31,263 nt of DNA from VRUE01 sp035548675. Its GTDB lineage: Bacteria; Actinomycetota; Thermoleophilia; Solirubrobacterales; 70-9. Below the pieces are notes generated by a model, which was not told the DNA's origin, ran no database searches, and saw only the letters and a program-made list of their open reading frames with translations. A program made the translations under genes and the position numbers. Positions 21,241-29,173 of the stretch are shown in pieces (position 1 is the first letter of the stretch; each line of letters opens with the position of its first letter). The DNA lies in the NCBI GenBank assembly GCA_035548675.1, contig DASZSJ010000033.1:1-31263 (forward strand), given 5' to 3'.

Positions 21241-21675
21241 GTGATCTACCTGCTCCGACACGGCGACGCCGAGGAAGGGACCGGCGACGACGCGGCGCGG
21301 CGGCTGACGCCGAAGGGCGAGCGACAGGCGCGGGCAGTCGGCGCGGCGCTGCGAGCTATGGGTACTGAGATCGACGCCTGCCTGACCAGCCCCAAGGTGC
21401 GGGCGGCCGATACCGCACGGCTCGCCTGCGCGGCACTTGGGGTCGGGCCCGAGGTCGAGGAAGCGCTCCGTGGCGGAGACTTCGACTCGCTCGAGCTCAC
21501 AACCGGACGCGGCAACGTGCTCCTGGTCGGCCACGAGCCCGACTTCTCCGGCGAGGTTGCCCGGCTGACGGGCGCCAACGTGAAGCTGCGCAAGGGCGGC
21601 CTCGCAATCGTCGACGGCAGCACCCTGCAAGCGCTGCTGCGCCCCAAGGACCTCGCCGCGATCGCTGCCGCCTAG
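21241..21675 (+). CDS. sixA: Phosphohistidine phosphatase SixA
   Basis: A 144-residue histidine-phosphatase domain. The catalytic RHG is Arg6-His7-Gly8 in IYLLRHGDAEE; a second His is in LLVGHEPDFS, and SSP-like SPKVRAADTA contributes the phosphate pocket. Small size and the RHGDA signature match SixA, which removes phosphate from phosphohistidines in phosphorelay or PTS proteins. GTG 21241 begins right at the first beta strand; TAGCTT (21225-21230) lies 10 bases upstream. It follows the amidase by 32 bp and could be co-transcribed. Confidence 0.88.
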   Translation: MIYLLRHGDAEEGTGDDAARRLTPKGERQARAVGAALRAMGTEIDACLTSPKVRAADTARLACAALGVGPEVEEALRGGDFDSLELTTGRGNVLLVGHEPDFSGEVARLTGANVKLRKGGLAIVDGSTLQALLRPKDLAAIAAA

Positions 21676-21703
21676 CACTCCCCGCGATCCCCGCGATCCC
21701 GAC

Positions 21704-21748
21704 TGTTCGATCGACCCACGCATCCGGTGGTAAATCGATCGGTCGGCC
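21704..21748 (+). repeat. Intergenic motif, copy B
   Basis: Counterpart of 18849-18893, located about 30 nt after the sixA stop in a 198-bp intergenic stretch. CGATCGA (21708-21714) and TCGATCG (21735-21741) form a perfect 7-bp stem in a different register from copy A. The rest of the stretch (21749-21873) holds TAGGGT near 21829 and GAGGG before the next ATG, a probable promoter and ribosome-binding site. Confidence 0.55.
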
Positions 21749-21873
21749 CCGGGTGCACGGGCGGCCGTCTCCGAGAACGGTCCAGTAGGAACGTCCAACA
21801 AATGGATGATTTCGGGTGAGGTGTGGGTTAGGGTCTTCCCGACCGGTCAGCGGCGGGGAGAAACGAGGGTTCG

Positions 21874-22404
21874 ATGGCATACGAAATGCAGATCCGCGAG
21901 AGCGGGGACAAGGTGAAGATCCGCAGTCCCTGGGCGGCGGCGCTGCTGCCGATCGTCACACTCGGCATCTACCACCTGGTCTGGTGGTACCGGATCAATC
22001 GCGAGCTGCGCGACTACGGCAAGGCCAAGGGCTATGACCTCGGGCAGAACCCGACCAACTCGCTGCTGGCGCTCTTCCCGGGCGGGATCGTCATCATCCC
22101 GGCCCTGATCACCTACTGGCGCGGCACCAAGCGCGTCATGGGCGCCTCCAAGGTCGCGGGGCAGGAGCCTCTCAACGGCTGGATCGCGATCCTGCTCTAC
22201 CTCTTCATCGCTCCTGGCCTCTGGGCCTACATACAGGTCTCGCTGAACCACATCTGGGAAGCGGAAGCTGAACCGGCCCCGGGCGAAATCGCGCCGCCCG
22301 CGCGCGCGGACGAGATGCCACCCCGCCTGGACGACGAGCCCACCGCCGCGCCACAGGCAGCCGAGCCTCCCGCCGACCCTCCACCCCCTGGCCCAACCGC
22401 CTGA
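21874..22404 (+). CDS. DUF4234-like membrane protein
   Basis: A 176-residue integral membrane protein. After a polar N-terminus, three hydrophobic helices are visible: about 19-40 (PWAAALLPIVTLGIYHLVWW), 62-82 (NSLLALFPGGIVIIPALITY) and 102-124 (NGWIAILLYLFIAPGLWAYI). The pattern TLGIYHLVWWYRINREL is characteristic of DUF4234. Residues from about 130 form a Pro/Ala-rich acidic cytoplasmic tail. ATG 21874 has GAGGG upstream. It is followed after 7 bp by the VOC gene. No function is known for the family. Confidence 0.8.
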   Translation: MAYEMQIRESGDKVKIRSPWAAALLPIVTLGIYHLVWWYRINRELRDYGKAKGYDLGQNPTNSLLALFPGGIVIIPALITYWRGTKRVMGASKVAGQEPLNGWIAILLYLFIAPGLWAYIQVSLNHIWEAEAEPAPGEIAPPARADEMPPRLDDEPTAAPQAAEPPADPPPPGPTA

Positions 22405-22411
22405 GCCGCCC

Positions 22412-22834
22412 GTGAAGCAGCGCGTCAGCCTGATCACCCTCGGCACCAGGGACCTTGGGCGGGCGCGCCGCTTCTACGAAGCACTCGGCTGGAGCACCAA
22501 CGCCGGGGCTGACGATGACGTGGTCTTCTTCCAGGCGGGCGAGATGGTCGTCGCGCTCTGGGACCGGGCGCGGCTGGCCGAGGACAGCTGCGTCGAGGAC
22601 GGCGGCGGCTGGGGTGGGATCACGCTGGCGCTCAACTTCGATTCACGCGCCGAGGTCGACGCGACCGTCGAGGAAGCGCGGCGGGCCGGCGCCGAGATCG
22701 GCCACGAGCCGGCCGAGACCTTCTGGGGCGGCTACAGCGCGGTCTTCCTCGACCCTGACGGCCATCCCTGGGAGGTCGCCCACAACCCGCACTGGACGAT
22801 CAGCGAGAGCGGCGGGGTCGAACTTGGCCACTGA
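22412..22834 (+). CDS. VOC-family (glyoxalase/bleomycin-resistance fold) protein
   Basis: A 140-residue vicinal-oxygen-chelate protein with two beta-alpha-beta-beta-beta modules: VSLITLGTRDLGRARRFYEA at the N-terminus and AVFLDPDGHPWEVAHNP at the C-terminus. The Glu in HPWEVAHNP is a likely metal ligand, but the first-position His is absent (SLITL), so metal binding may be partial. Such proteins are isomerases, dioxygenases or resistance proteins; the substrate is unknown. GTG 22412 is 7 bp after the previous stop. It overlaps the following GNAT gene by 11 bp if that gene starts at TTG 22824. Confidence 0.85.
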   Translation: MKQRVSLITLGTRDLGRARRFYEALGWSTNAGADDDVVFFQAGEMVVALWDRARLAEDSCVEDGGGWGGITLALNFDSRAEVDATVEEARRAGAEIGHEPAETFWGGYSAVFLDPDGHPWEVAHNPHWTISESGGVELGH

Positions 22835-23612
22835 GGAGCTGCGGCGCGCCCACCTCAACCTGGTCGACAGCTCGCGACAGTTCTTCGAGTTGGACCCGGG
22901 CGCGGCGATCGAGGCGGAGCCCGGCTGGCTCTTCGGCGCCGGCAGCGCCACGCACCCGGTGATCTCGAACGCCGCCTTCCGCCGCGACGACGGGGTCGAC
23001 GCGAGCGAGTTCATCTCCCGCGCCCGGGAGTTCTTCGCGGCCAGGGGACGGGGCTTCAGCATCTGGCTCAGGGTCGACCAGGCCGAGGACGAGGACCTGG
23101 CGGCAGCGGCCGGGGAGGCCGGCTTCCAGGCCGTCTACGAGATGCCGGAGATGGTGCTGCGCGGGGCGCTCGAGCCGGTGCCCCTGCCCACCGGCGTCGA
23201 GCTGCGCCAGCTCAGCGACGAAAGCGAAGCCCCCGATTTCTGGGCGGTGGCGAAGGATGCCTACGCGACCAACGGCTTCCCGCCGGAGGTCTTCGCCGGC
23301 TACACCGACCACGCCGGTCTGCTCGCCGAGAACGTCGCGGCCTTCATCGCCTACCGCGACGATGAGCCGGCGAGCACCGCGATGACGATCGTCGGTGACG
23401 GGGTCGCCGGCGTCTACTGGGTCGGCAGCCGCGAGCGTGCGCGCGGCCTCGGCCTGGGATGCGCCGTGACGGTTGCGGCCACCAACGCCGGCCTCGAGCT
23501 GGGCGGGAAGCTCGCCTCGCTGCAGGCGTCGCCGATGGGCAAGCCCATCTACGCCAGGCTGGGCTACGAGACGGTTTACGACTACCGCCTCCTGATGTCG
23601 CCTCAGCCCTGA
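22824..23612 (+). CDS. GNAT-family acetyltransferase, two-domain form
   Basis: A 262-residue protein with a GNAT domain in the C-terminal half: YWVGSRERARGLGLGCAVT (about 193-211) carries the acetyl-CoA motif and PIYARLGYETVYDYRL closes the fold. The N-terminal half (about 1-125) looks like a degenerate second GNAT domain, as in tandem-GNAT proteins, with FSIWLRVDQAEDEDLAAAA and PEMVLRG. TTG 22824 has GGCGGGG upstream and overlaps the VOC stop; no ATG or GTG is suitably placed. The much longer open frame upstream is a shadow of the VOC gene. Confidence 0.8.
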   Translation: MATEELRRAHLNLVDSSRQFFELDPGAAIEAEPGWLFGAGSATHPVISNAAFRRDDGVDASEFISRAREFFAARGRGFSIWLRVDQAEDEDLAAAAGEAGFQAVYEMPEMVLRGALEPVPLPTGVELRQLSDESEAPDFWAVAKDAYATNGFPPEVFAGYTDHAGLLAENVAAFIAYRDDEPASTAMTIVGDGVAGVYWVGSRERARGLGLGCAVTVAATNAGLELGGKLASLQASPMGKPIYARLGYETVYDYRLLMSPQP

Positions 23613-23634
23613 GCCCGGGGTCCCCGCGCCGCCC

Positions 23635-23646
23635 GACTGGCCAGTC
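23635..23646. promoter_or_regulatory. Perfect 12-bp palindrome upstream of SDR operon
   Basis: GACTGGCCAGTC lies 73 bp before the SDR ATG at 23719, upstream of a probable -10 (TATAAG, 23699-23704). Placement fits an operator or activator site for the SDR/Ddn-like operon. Confidence 0.35.
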
Positions 23647-23718
23647 AACCAGGGCCCCACGGTTCCTTGTAGCCTCCCAGCCGAATTTCAGCGATCCATA
23701 TAAGGAGAGAGCAGACTG

Positions 23719-24549
23719 ATGGGACTTCTTGACGGGAAAGCGGCGATCGTCACCGGATCGGCGCGCGGGATCGGCCGGGCGACCGCCGAGATGTTCGTCC
23801 GCGAGGGCGCCAAGGTGCTGATCAACGACCTCGACGCCGACGTCGCCGAGCAAGCGGCGAGCGAGATCGATGGCGAGACCGCCGTCTTCGCCGGCGACCT
23901 GACCAAGCCGGATGCCGCCGACCAGCTCGTCGCTGCCGGCGTCGACGCCTTCGGCTCGGTCGACATCGTCGTCAACAACGCCGGCTACACCTGGGACAGC
24001 GTCGCCCACAAGATGACCGACGAGCAGTTCCAGGCGATGCTCGACATCCACACGATCGTGCCCTTCCGCGTCGCCCGCGCGCTCGCGCCCCACTGGCGCG
24101 AGGCGGCCAAGGCCGAGCGCAACGAAGGCAAGGAGGTCTTCCGCAAGATCGTCAACACCTCCTCGACCTCGGGCATGATGGGCAACGCCGGCCAGGTCAA
24201 CTACTCGGCGGCGAAGATGGGCGTCGTCGGCCTGACCAAAACACTGGCCAAGGAGTGGGGCCAGTTCAAGATCAACGTCAACGCGGTTGCCTTCGGCTTC
24301 GTCGAAACCCGCCTCACCGCGGCCAAGGAGCAGGGCGGCGAGATGACCGCCCCGGGCGGCGAGAAGATCGAGCTCGGCATCCCCGAGCAGATGCGGGCGA
24401 TGGCCTCGGCGATCATCCCGCTCGGCCGTCCCGCCACCCCCGAGGAGGCCTCGGCTCCGGTCCTCTTCCTCTGCTCACCGCTGGCCGACTACGTGCATGG
24501 CCAGGTGCTCAACGTCACCGGCGGCATGTTCGGGGGGATGTACACCTGA
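23719..24549 (+). CDS. Short-chain dehydrogenase/reductase, FabG-like
   Basis: A 276-residue classical SDR. It has TGSARGIGRA (cofactor), NNAG (about 90), and the catalytic Ser-Tyr-Lys in NTSSTSGMMG and NYSAAKMG. It resembles 3-oxoacyl reductases and 17-beta-HSD-type enzymes; an insertion REAAKAERNEGKEVF (about 131-145) is seen in some actinobacterial acyl-CoA or steroid-associated SDRs. AGGAG lies 11 bases upstream of ATG, and TATAAG (23699-23704) is a probable -10. The stop overlaps or abuts the next gene. Confidence 0.9.
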   Translation: MGLLDGKAAIVTGSARGIGRATAEMFVREGAKVLINDLDADVAEQAASEIDGETAVFAGDLTKPDAADQLVAAGVDAFGSVDIVVNNAGYTWDSVAHKMTDEQFQAMLDIHTIVPFRVARALAPHWREAAKAERNEGKEVFRKIVNTSSTSGMMGNAGQVNYSAAKMGVVGLTKTLAKEWGQFKINVNAVAFGFVETRLTAAKEQGGEMTAPGGEKIELGIPEQMRAMASAIIPLGRPATPEEASAPVLFLCSPLADYVHGQVLNVTGGMFGGMYT

Positions 24550-24593
24550 CCGCGACGGCGACAGAGGGCAGGCGCCCGCCCCGCTACCTCGAC

Positions 24594-25034
24594 GTGGCGG
24601 ACCGGATCTGGCCTGCCCTCCGTCGTGCCGCCGGCCTGCACATATCGCTCTACAGGGCAACCGGCGGCCGGCTCGGGCACAAGATCCCCGGCGTGCCGGG
24701 GAAGATGCTGCTGCTCGACCACAAGGGGGCCAAGAGCGGCATCGAGCGCACCGCGCCGCTGCTCTACTTCAGGGACGGCGAGAACCTGGTCATCGTCGCC
24801 TCCAAGGGGGGCTTCCCCAAACACCCGGCCTGGTACCACAACCTCAAGGCCAATCCCGACACGACCGTGCAGGTCGCCTCGCACCGGCTGGCGGTCCACG
24901 CCCGCACCGCGAACCCGGAGGAGCGCGAGCGCCTCTGGCCGCTGGCAGTCAAGGCCTATCGGGGCTACGAGGACTACGCCGCCCGCAGCAAGGGCCGCGA
25001 AATCCCCCTCGTCGTCCTCGAGCCGCGCGTCTAG
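24594..25034 (+). CDS. F420H2-dependent reductase, Ddn/nitroreductase-like (DUF385)
   Basis: A 146-residue protein of the Ddn/F420H2-dependent quinone reductase family: LYRATGGRLGH, then MLLLDHKGAKSGIERTAPLL and LVIVASKGGFPKHPAWYHNL are the F420-binding segments. Deazaflavin reductases imply F420 synthesis and an actinobacterial setting. GTG 24594 is the first canonical start in frame; CTG 24546 overlapping the SDR stop (CTGA), with GGGGGG eight bases upstream, would add 16 residues and give the same coupling seen at the glycerol kinase gene. It ends 61 bp before a perfect 22-bp palindrome. Confidence 0.85.
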   Translation: MADRIWPALRRAAGLHISLYRATGGRLGHKIPGVPGKMLLLDHKGAKSGIERTAPLLYFRDGENLVIVASKGGFPKHPAWYHNLKANPDTTVQVASHRLAVHARTANPEERERLWPLAVKAYRGYEDYAARSKGREIPLVVLEPRV

Positions 25035-25095
25035 GAATTTGGCGAAGCCCCCGCGCAGTCCAGCGCTCGCCCGCCGCGTGCCACCCCCTCTCAGC

Positions 25096-25144
25096 GAACT
25101 GCATCAAATTCTCACCCCAGGAGGGTGAGAATTTGATGCAGTTC
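25096..25144. terminator. Perfect 22-bp inverted repeat between convergent genes
   Basis: GAACTGCATCAAATTC...CACCC (25096-25117) and its exact complement (25123-25144) flank a 5-nt CAGGA loop. It lies between the Ddn-like stop and the overlapping convergent SDR stop, the place for a bidirectional terminator. The stem foot is AT-rich and there is no following T-tract, so it may equally be a dispersed palindromic repeat. Confidence 0.65.
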
Positions 25145-26000
25145 AGCTCTTGGGGCGCCGCTCCTCAGCGACCGGGTCGCCGGACTCGCTGGCGATCGCT
25201 TCCGGCGGCCAGGGGCCGACCCAGTTGTCGCGGGCGCCGTCGATCGTGATCGTCGTGCCGGAGACGAAGTCGCCGGCCTCCGAAGCGAGGTAGGCGACCA
25301 GCCAGGCCATCTCCTCGGCGCGGCCGGCGCGGCCGATCGGGATCGAGCGCTCGAGGTTGTCGACCACCACCTGCGGATACTTGGTCAGCAGCGTCTCGGT
25401 TGCGAACTGGCCCGCTGCCAGGGCGCAGGTCTTGACCCCGAAGCGGGCCCACTCCACCGCCAGCGTCCGCATCATGTTCTCCACCGCCGCCCGCGCGGCG
25501 CCGGAGTGGACCATGCCCGGCATGCCGTTGTGGGGGGAGAGGGTGACGCTCAGCACCTTGCCGCCGCCCTGGGGGATGAAGGCCTTGGTCGCCGCCGCGT
25601 GGGTCATCAGCCAGGTGCCCTGCACGTTCAGCTCGATCACGGTGCGAAAGCCCTTCGGCGTGATCGACTCGGCCGGGGCGAGGAACTGCCCACCGGCGTT
25701 GTTGACGAGGACGTCGAGGCGCTCGCACTCGCCGAGCACGCGGTCGAAGAAGGCGTCGACGGTCTCCTCGTCGCGAATATCCATCGCTTCGCGCTCGAAG
25801 CGCCCCGCCAGCCCCGCGGCCAGCTCGGCGGTCTCGGCCAGCGGCTCCTCGCGCCGCCCACAGCCGAAGACGACCGCGCCCAGCCGGATCAGCTCGAGCG
25901 CGGTCTCGCGGCCGAGGCCGCTGCCGGCGCCGGAGACGACGCAGACCCGACCGTCGAGCAGACCCTCCCTGAAGATGCGCGAATGTGGGCTTTCAGCCAT
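25143..26000 (-). CDS. SDR-family enoyl-CoA reductase-like (PECR type), YxxxK absent
   Basis: A 285-residue SDR with cofactor motif SGAGSGLGRE (23-32) and NNAGG (100-104). The region HSGAARAAVENMMRTLAVEW matches peroxisomal trans-2-enoyl-CoA reductase and dienoyl-CoA reductase relatives, in which the human protein has YNLTK. Here the aligned residues are Glu174-x-x-x-Arg178, so both Tyr and Lys of the classic YxxxK are missing. Either chemistry differs or the annotation 'oxidoreductase' is only structural. ATG 26000 has TATAGG (26017-26012) upstream, and the gene diverges from the metallo-beta-lactamase gene by 46 bp. Confidence 0.85.
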   Translation of the reverse strand: MAESPHSRIFREGLLDGRVCVVSGAGSGLGRETALELIRLGAVVFGCGRREEPLAETAELAAGLAGRFEREAMDIRDEETVDAFFDRVLGECERLDVLVNNAGGQFLAPAESITPKGFRTVIELNVQGTWLMTHAAATKAFIPQGGGKVLSVTLSPHNGMPGMVHSGAARAAVENMMRTLAVEWARFGVKTCALAAGQFATETLLTKYPQVVVDNLERSIPIGRAGRAEEMAWLVAYLASEAGDFVSGTTITIDGARDNWVGPWPPEAIASESGDPVAEERRPKS

Positions 26001-26032
26001 CGGCGCAAGAGCCTATAGAGGCCCGGCCACCG

Positions 26033-26038
26033 TAACCT
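26033..26038 (+). promoter_or_regulatory. Probable -10 of the metallo-beta-lactamase gene
   Basis: TAACCT fits TANNNT and ends eight bases before ATG 26047, with no Shine-Dalgarno, indicating a leaderless mRNA. It shares the 46-bp divergent gap with TATAGG (minus strand, 26012-26017) for the SDR gene. Confidence 0.4.
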
Positions 26039-26046
26039 GGGCGGCG

Positions 26047-26958
26047 ATGAAGGTCCGCGTGGAGCCAAAACCCCTGCACGAGCCGCTCGCCGGCGGCACT
26101 CCCGGCGCGAGCGTCGCGGTCGAACCGATCCTCGCCGGCACCGTCACCTGGCCGCGCACGATGATGGAACGTCCGGGCGGCCGCCTCGAGACGCTGAAGC
26201 TGCTGCGGGCCCTGCTCAGCGGCAACCCGGCCGCGACCGTCCCCTGCCCGGCCTACCTGATCCGCCACCCCAGCGCCGGCGCGATCCTCGTCGACACCGG
26301 CCTGCACCCCTCGATCGCGACCGACGGCAAGGAGAACTTCGGCAGCCTCGGGGTGCGCTTCGGCCACCCGGCACTGGAGAAGGGCGCGGACGTGCCCTCG
26401 CAGCTGCGCGAGCGCGGCCTCGACCCGGGGGAGATTCCCGTCGTCGTGATGACCCACATGCACCTCGACCACACCTCGGCGATCTCGGAGTTCCCCAACT
26501 CGACCTTCGTGCTCAGCGAGGTGGAGTGGGAGGCCGCCGCGACCGGTCCGAAACCGCTGCTCAACGGCTACCGCCGCATCCACTTCGACTACGCCTTCGA
26601 TTACCGCACGATCGACTTCGACCGCGGCGGCATCGACTCCTACTCGAGCTTCGGCCGCACCTTCGACCTCTTCGGCGACGGCTCGCTGCGCCTCGCCTAC
26701 ACGCCGGGTCACAGCGCCGGCCACGTGTCCGTCATCGCCCGCCTCGCCGAACGCGACTTCGTGATCGGCGGCGACGCCACCTACACCTCGGCCCAGCTCG
26801 ACGGCGACGCGCCGCTGGCACCACGCCCCTTCGACGCCCACAACTACCGGCGTTCGCTGCAGGAGCTGAAGCTGTTCAAGCGCCAGTACCCCAACGCGAT
26901 CGTCACCCCGGGCCACGACCCGGAGTTCCTCGCCGGGCTCAGCGCCCGCTACGAGTAG
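26047..26958 (+). CDS. Metallo-beta-lactamase-fold hydrolase, lactonase-like
   Basis: A 303-residue metallo-beta-lactamase fold enzyme. The zinc site is complete: THMHLDH (His137, His139, Asp141, His142), His222 (YTPGHSAGH), Asp243 (GGDATY) and His290 (TPGHD). DTGLHPS and the THMHLDHTSAI arrangement resemble quorum-quenching AHL lactonases (AiiA-type) and related esterases; substrate is unproven. ATG 26047 has a leaderless-type -10. Its last 20 bp overlap the convergent acyltransferase gene. Confidence 0.88.
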   Translation: MKVRVEPKPLHEPLAGGTPGASVAVEPILAGTVTWPRTMMERPGGRLETLKLLRALLSGNPAATVPCPAYLIRHPSAGAILVDTGLHPSIATDGKENFGSLGVRFGHPALEKGADVPSQLRERGLDPGEIPVVVMTHMHLDHTSAISEFPNSTFVLSEVEWEAAATGPKPLLNGYRRIHFDYAFDYRTIDFDRGGIDSYSSFGRTFDLFGDGSLRLAYTPGHSAGHVSVIARLAERDFVIGGDATYTSAQLDGDAPLAPRPFDAHNYRRSLQELKLFKRQYPNAIVTPGHDPEFLAGLSARYE

Positions 26959-27649
26959 CGGCGAGCCCCTCGTACATCTCGCGCACCTTGGCGAAGACAG
27001 CTTCCGCCACCTCGAGTTGTTTCTCGCGGCTCGGCGCCTCCTCGACCGGAAAGGTGAGCGGCTCGCCGTACTGCACCGTCACCCTGGGGAAGCTGAGCCG
27101 CTTCCAGCGGCGCACCCTGGCCGAGCCGTGGATCGCGACCGGGACGATCGGCACACCCGACTCGAGCGCGATGCGCCCGATGCCGGGCCGCGCCCGGCCG
27201 AGCTCGCCGCTGCGCTGGCGCCCGCCCTCGGCGTAGACGAGCAGCATGCCACCCTGGTCGAGGATCGTGTAGGCCGTCTTGAAGGCCTCCTCGTCGTCGT
27301 AGCCGCGGCGGATCGGGAAGACGCCGCCGTGCTTGAAGACGTAGGTGAGGACGGGCGGGCCGAAGAGCTGGGACTTGCCCATGAAGCGGATCTTCCGCCG
27401 CAGGTAGAGGCCGCAGAAGAAGTGGTCCATCTGGCTCAGGTGATTGGGGGCGAGGACCAACGCGCCCGACTTCGGCACGTTCTCCCGGCCGACCGCGCGG
27501 ACGCGGTAGATCAGCAGCGTCGGCAGCGAGACGAGGATGCGGACGAAGGTGTAGGTCCAGCCCACGCCCTTGCGGGCGGACTCGTGGAACTGGTCGAAGT
27601 ACTCGGCGGGACGTTCATCCCGGTAGACCTGTGGCTTCATCTCGGCCAT
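26939..27649 (-). CDS. 1-acyl-sn-glycerol-3-phosphate acyltransferase-like (PlsC family)
   Basis: A 236-residue membrane-associated acyltransferase. The catalytic HX4D is NHLSQMDH (His70-Asp75) and the glycerophosphate-binding E-G-x-R appears as YAEGGRQRSG (Glu141). VPIVPVAIHG is the usual third motif. A hydrophobic segment at about 34-50 probably docks it on the membrane. It should acylate lysophosphatidate or a related glycerolipid. ATG 27649 is used; an ATG three codons later is equally possible. Proximity to glycerol kinase, 57 bp upstream on the same strand, is consistent with glycerolipid metabolism. Confidence 0.87.
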   Translation of the reverse strand: MAEMKPQVYRDERPAEYFDQFHESARKGVGWTYTFVRILVSLPTLLIYRVRAVGRENVPKSGALVLAPNHLSQMDHFFCGLYLRRKIRFMGKSQLFGPPVLTYVFKHGGVFPIRRGYDDEEAFKTAYTILDQGGMLLVYAEGGRQRSGELGRARPGIGRIALESGVPIVPVAIHGSARVRRWKRLSFPRVTVQYGEPLTFPVEEAPSREKQLEVAEAVFAKVREMYEGLAATRSGR

Positions 27650-27706
27650 AGAAGAGCGCGGCCTCCCCCGGCCGTCGCTACGCGATACCCCCGTCCGGAG
27701 AAGCGG

Positions 27707-29173
27707 TTACGCCCCCGCTGCGCCAGGTTCCGCCCAACCCCGCGAGCGCTCGACCGCGCGGTGCCAATCGGCCAGCAGCGCGCTGCGCTCGTCCTCCCCC
27801 ATCGCCGGCTCGTAGCGCGCCGACTCGCGCCACATCTCCGCCACCTGGTCGAGGTCCCAGCGCCCGCTGGCGATGCCGGCCAGGTAGGCGGCCCCGAGCG
27901 CGGTCGTCTCGGCAATCTCGGGCACGACCACCTCGCAACCGAGCACGTCGGCCTGGAACTGCATCAGCCAGCGGTTGGCGACGGCTCCGCCGTCGGCCTT
28001 GAGCGCCACCAGGCGCTCACCCGCCGCCGCCTCCTGCGCCCGCACCGCGTCTACCGTCTGGTAGGCAATCGCCTCCAGCGCCGCCCGCGCCAGGTGGGCG
28101 CGACCGCTGCCCCGGGTCAGGCCGACGACCGTGCCGCGCGCGTAGGGATCCCAGTGGGGCGAGCCGAGCCCGGTCAACGCCGGCACGAAATAGACGCCCT
28201 CGTTGCCGTCGAGCGAGGCCGCCAGCGCCTCGCTCTCCTCTGCCCCCGCGATGACTCCAAGCCCGTCGCGCAGCCACTGCAGCGCCGCGCCGGTAACGAA
28301 GATCGAGGCCTCGAGCGCGTAGGCGGGGGCGGCGTCGGTGCCGCAGGCGACCGTCGCCAGCAGGCCGTCGCCCGGCTCGGGCGCCTCCGCACCGGTGTTG
28401 AGCAGAACGAAGCTGCCGGTGCCGTAGGTGTTCTTGGCGGTGCCGGCGCGGTGGCAGGCCTGGCCGAAGAGCGCCGCCTGCTGGTCGCCGGCGATCCCCG
28501 CCACCGGCACCTCGCCGCCGAACTCCGAGGTGGTGCCGTAGACGTGGGCTGAGGGCAGCGCCTCGGGCAGCCGCGCCGGGTCGATGCCGAGCAGCGCGCA
28601 GAGCTCCTCGTCCCAGGCGCGGCGGCGAATGTCGAAGAGCATCGTGCGCGAGGCGTTGGTGTGGTCGGTCGCGTGGCGACCGGTGAGCTTGAAGAGCAGC
28701 CAGGAGTCGATCGTGCCGAAGACGGCCCGCTCCATCCCCTCGGCGTGGCGCAGCAGCCACTCGATCTTGGTCGCCGAGAAGTAGGGGTCGAGGACGAGTC
28801 CGGTGCGCTCGCGGACCTGCGGCTCGTGCCCGGCGGCGCGCAGCTCGGCGCAGCGGTCGGCGGTGCGGCGGTCCTGCCAGACGAGCGCGCGGTGCAGCGG
28901 CTCACCGCTGCCCGGGTCCCAGGCGACGACGGTCTCGCGCTGGTTCGTGATCCCGATCGCGTCGAGCTCGGCGCCCTGGATGCCGGCGTCGACGATCGCC
29001 TGGATCGCGACGCGCCGGGTCACCTGCCAGATCTCGGCGGCGTCGTGCTCGACCCAGCCGGGCCGCGGGAAGTGCTGCTCGAACTCCGAGTAGGCGCGGC
29101 CGGCGATCCTCCCCTCGGCGTCGAAGACGAGGCAGGTGGTGCCCGTCGTCCCCTGGTCGATCGCGAGGATCAG
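27707..29173 (-). CDS. glpK: Glycerol kinase, probable CTG start
   Basis: A 488-residue FGGY kinase that phosphorylates glycerol. Conserved elements include the ATP-binding AIDQGTTGT at the extreme N-terminus, PGWVEHD, TNQRET, Asp of AGDQQAALFG, NTYGTGSF, GLGSPHWDP and DGGAVANRWLMQFQ. An ATG/GTG/TTG-based call would begin at GTG 29023 and lose the first 50 residues, including the phosphate loop. Upstream in frame there is a stop, with no ATG, GTG or TTG between; CTG 29173, overlapping the tetR stop as CTGA, is the only codon that gives the usual GlpK N-terminus. It follows tetR and precedes plsC. Confidence in family is very high, in start moderate. Confidence 0.9.
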   Translation of the reverse strand: MILAIDQGTTGTTCLVFDAEGRIAGRAYSEFEQHFPRPGWVEHDAAEIWQVTRRVAIQAIVDAGIQGAELDAIGITNQRETVVAWDPGSGEPLHRALVWQDRRTADRCAELRAAGHEPQVRERTGLVLDPYFSATKIEWLLRHAEGMERAVFGTIDSWLLFKLTGRHATDHTNASRTMLFDIRRRAWDEELCALLGIDPARLPEALPSAHVYGTTSEFGGEVPVAGIAGDQQAALFGQACHRAGTAKNTYGTGSFVLLNTGAEAPEPGDGLLATVACGTDAAPAYALEASIFVTGAALQWLRDGLGVIAGAEESEALAASLDGNEGVYFVPALTGLGSPHWDPYARGTVVGLTRGSGRAHLARAALEAIAYQTVDAVRAQEAAAGERLVALKADGGAVANRWLMQFQADVLGCEVVVPEIAETTALGAAYLAGIASGRWDLDQVAEMWRESARYEPAMGEDERSALLADWHRAVERSRGWAEPGAAGA

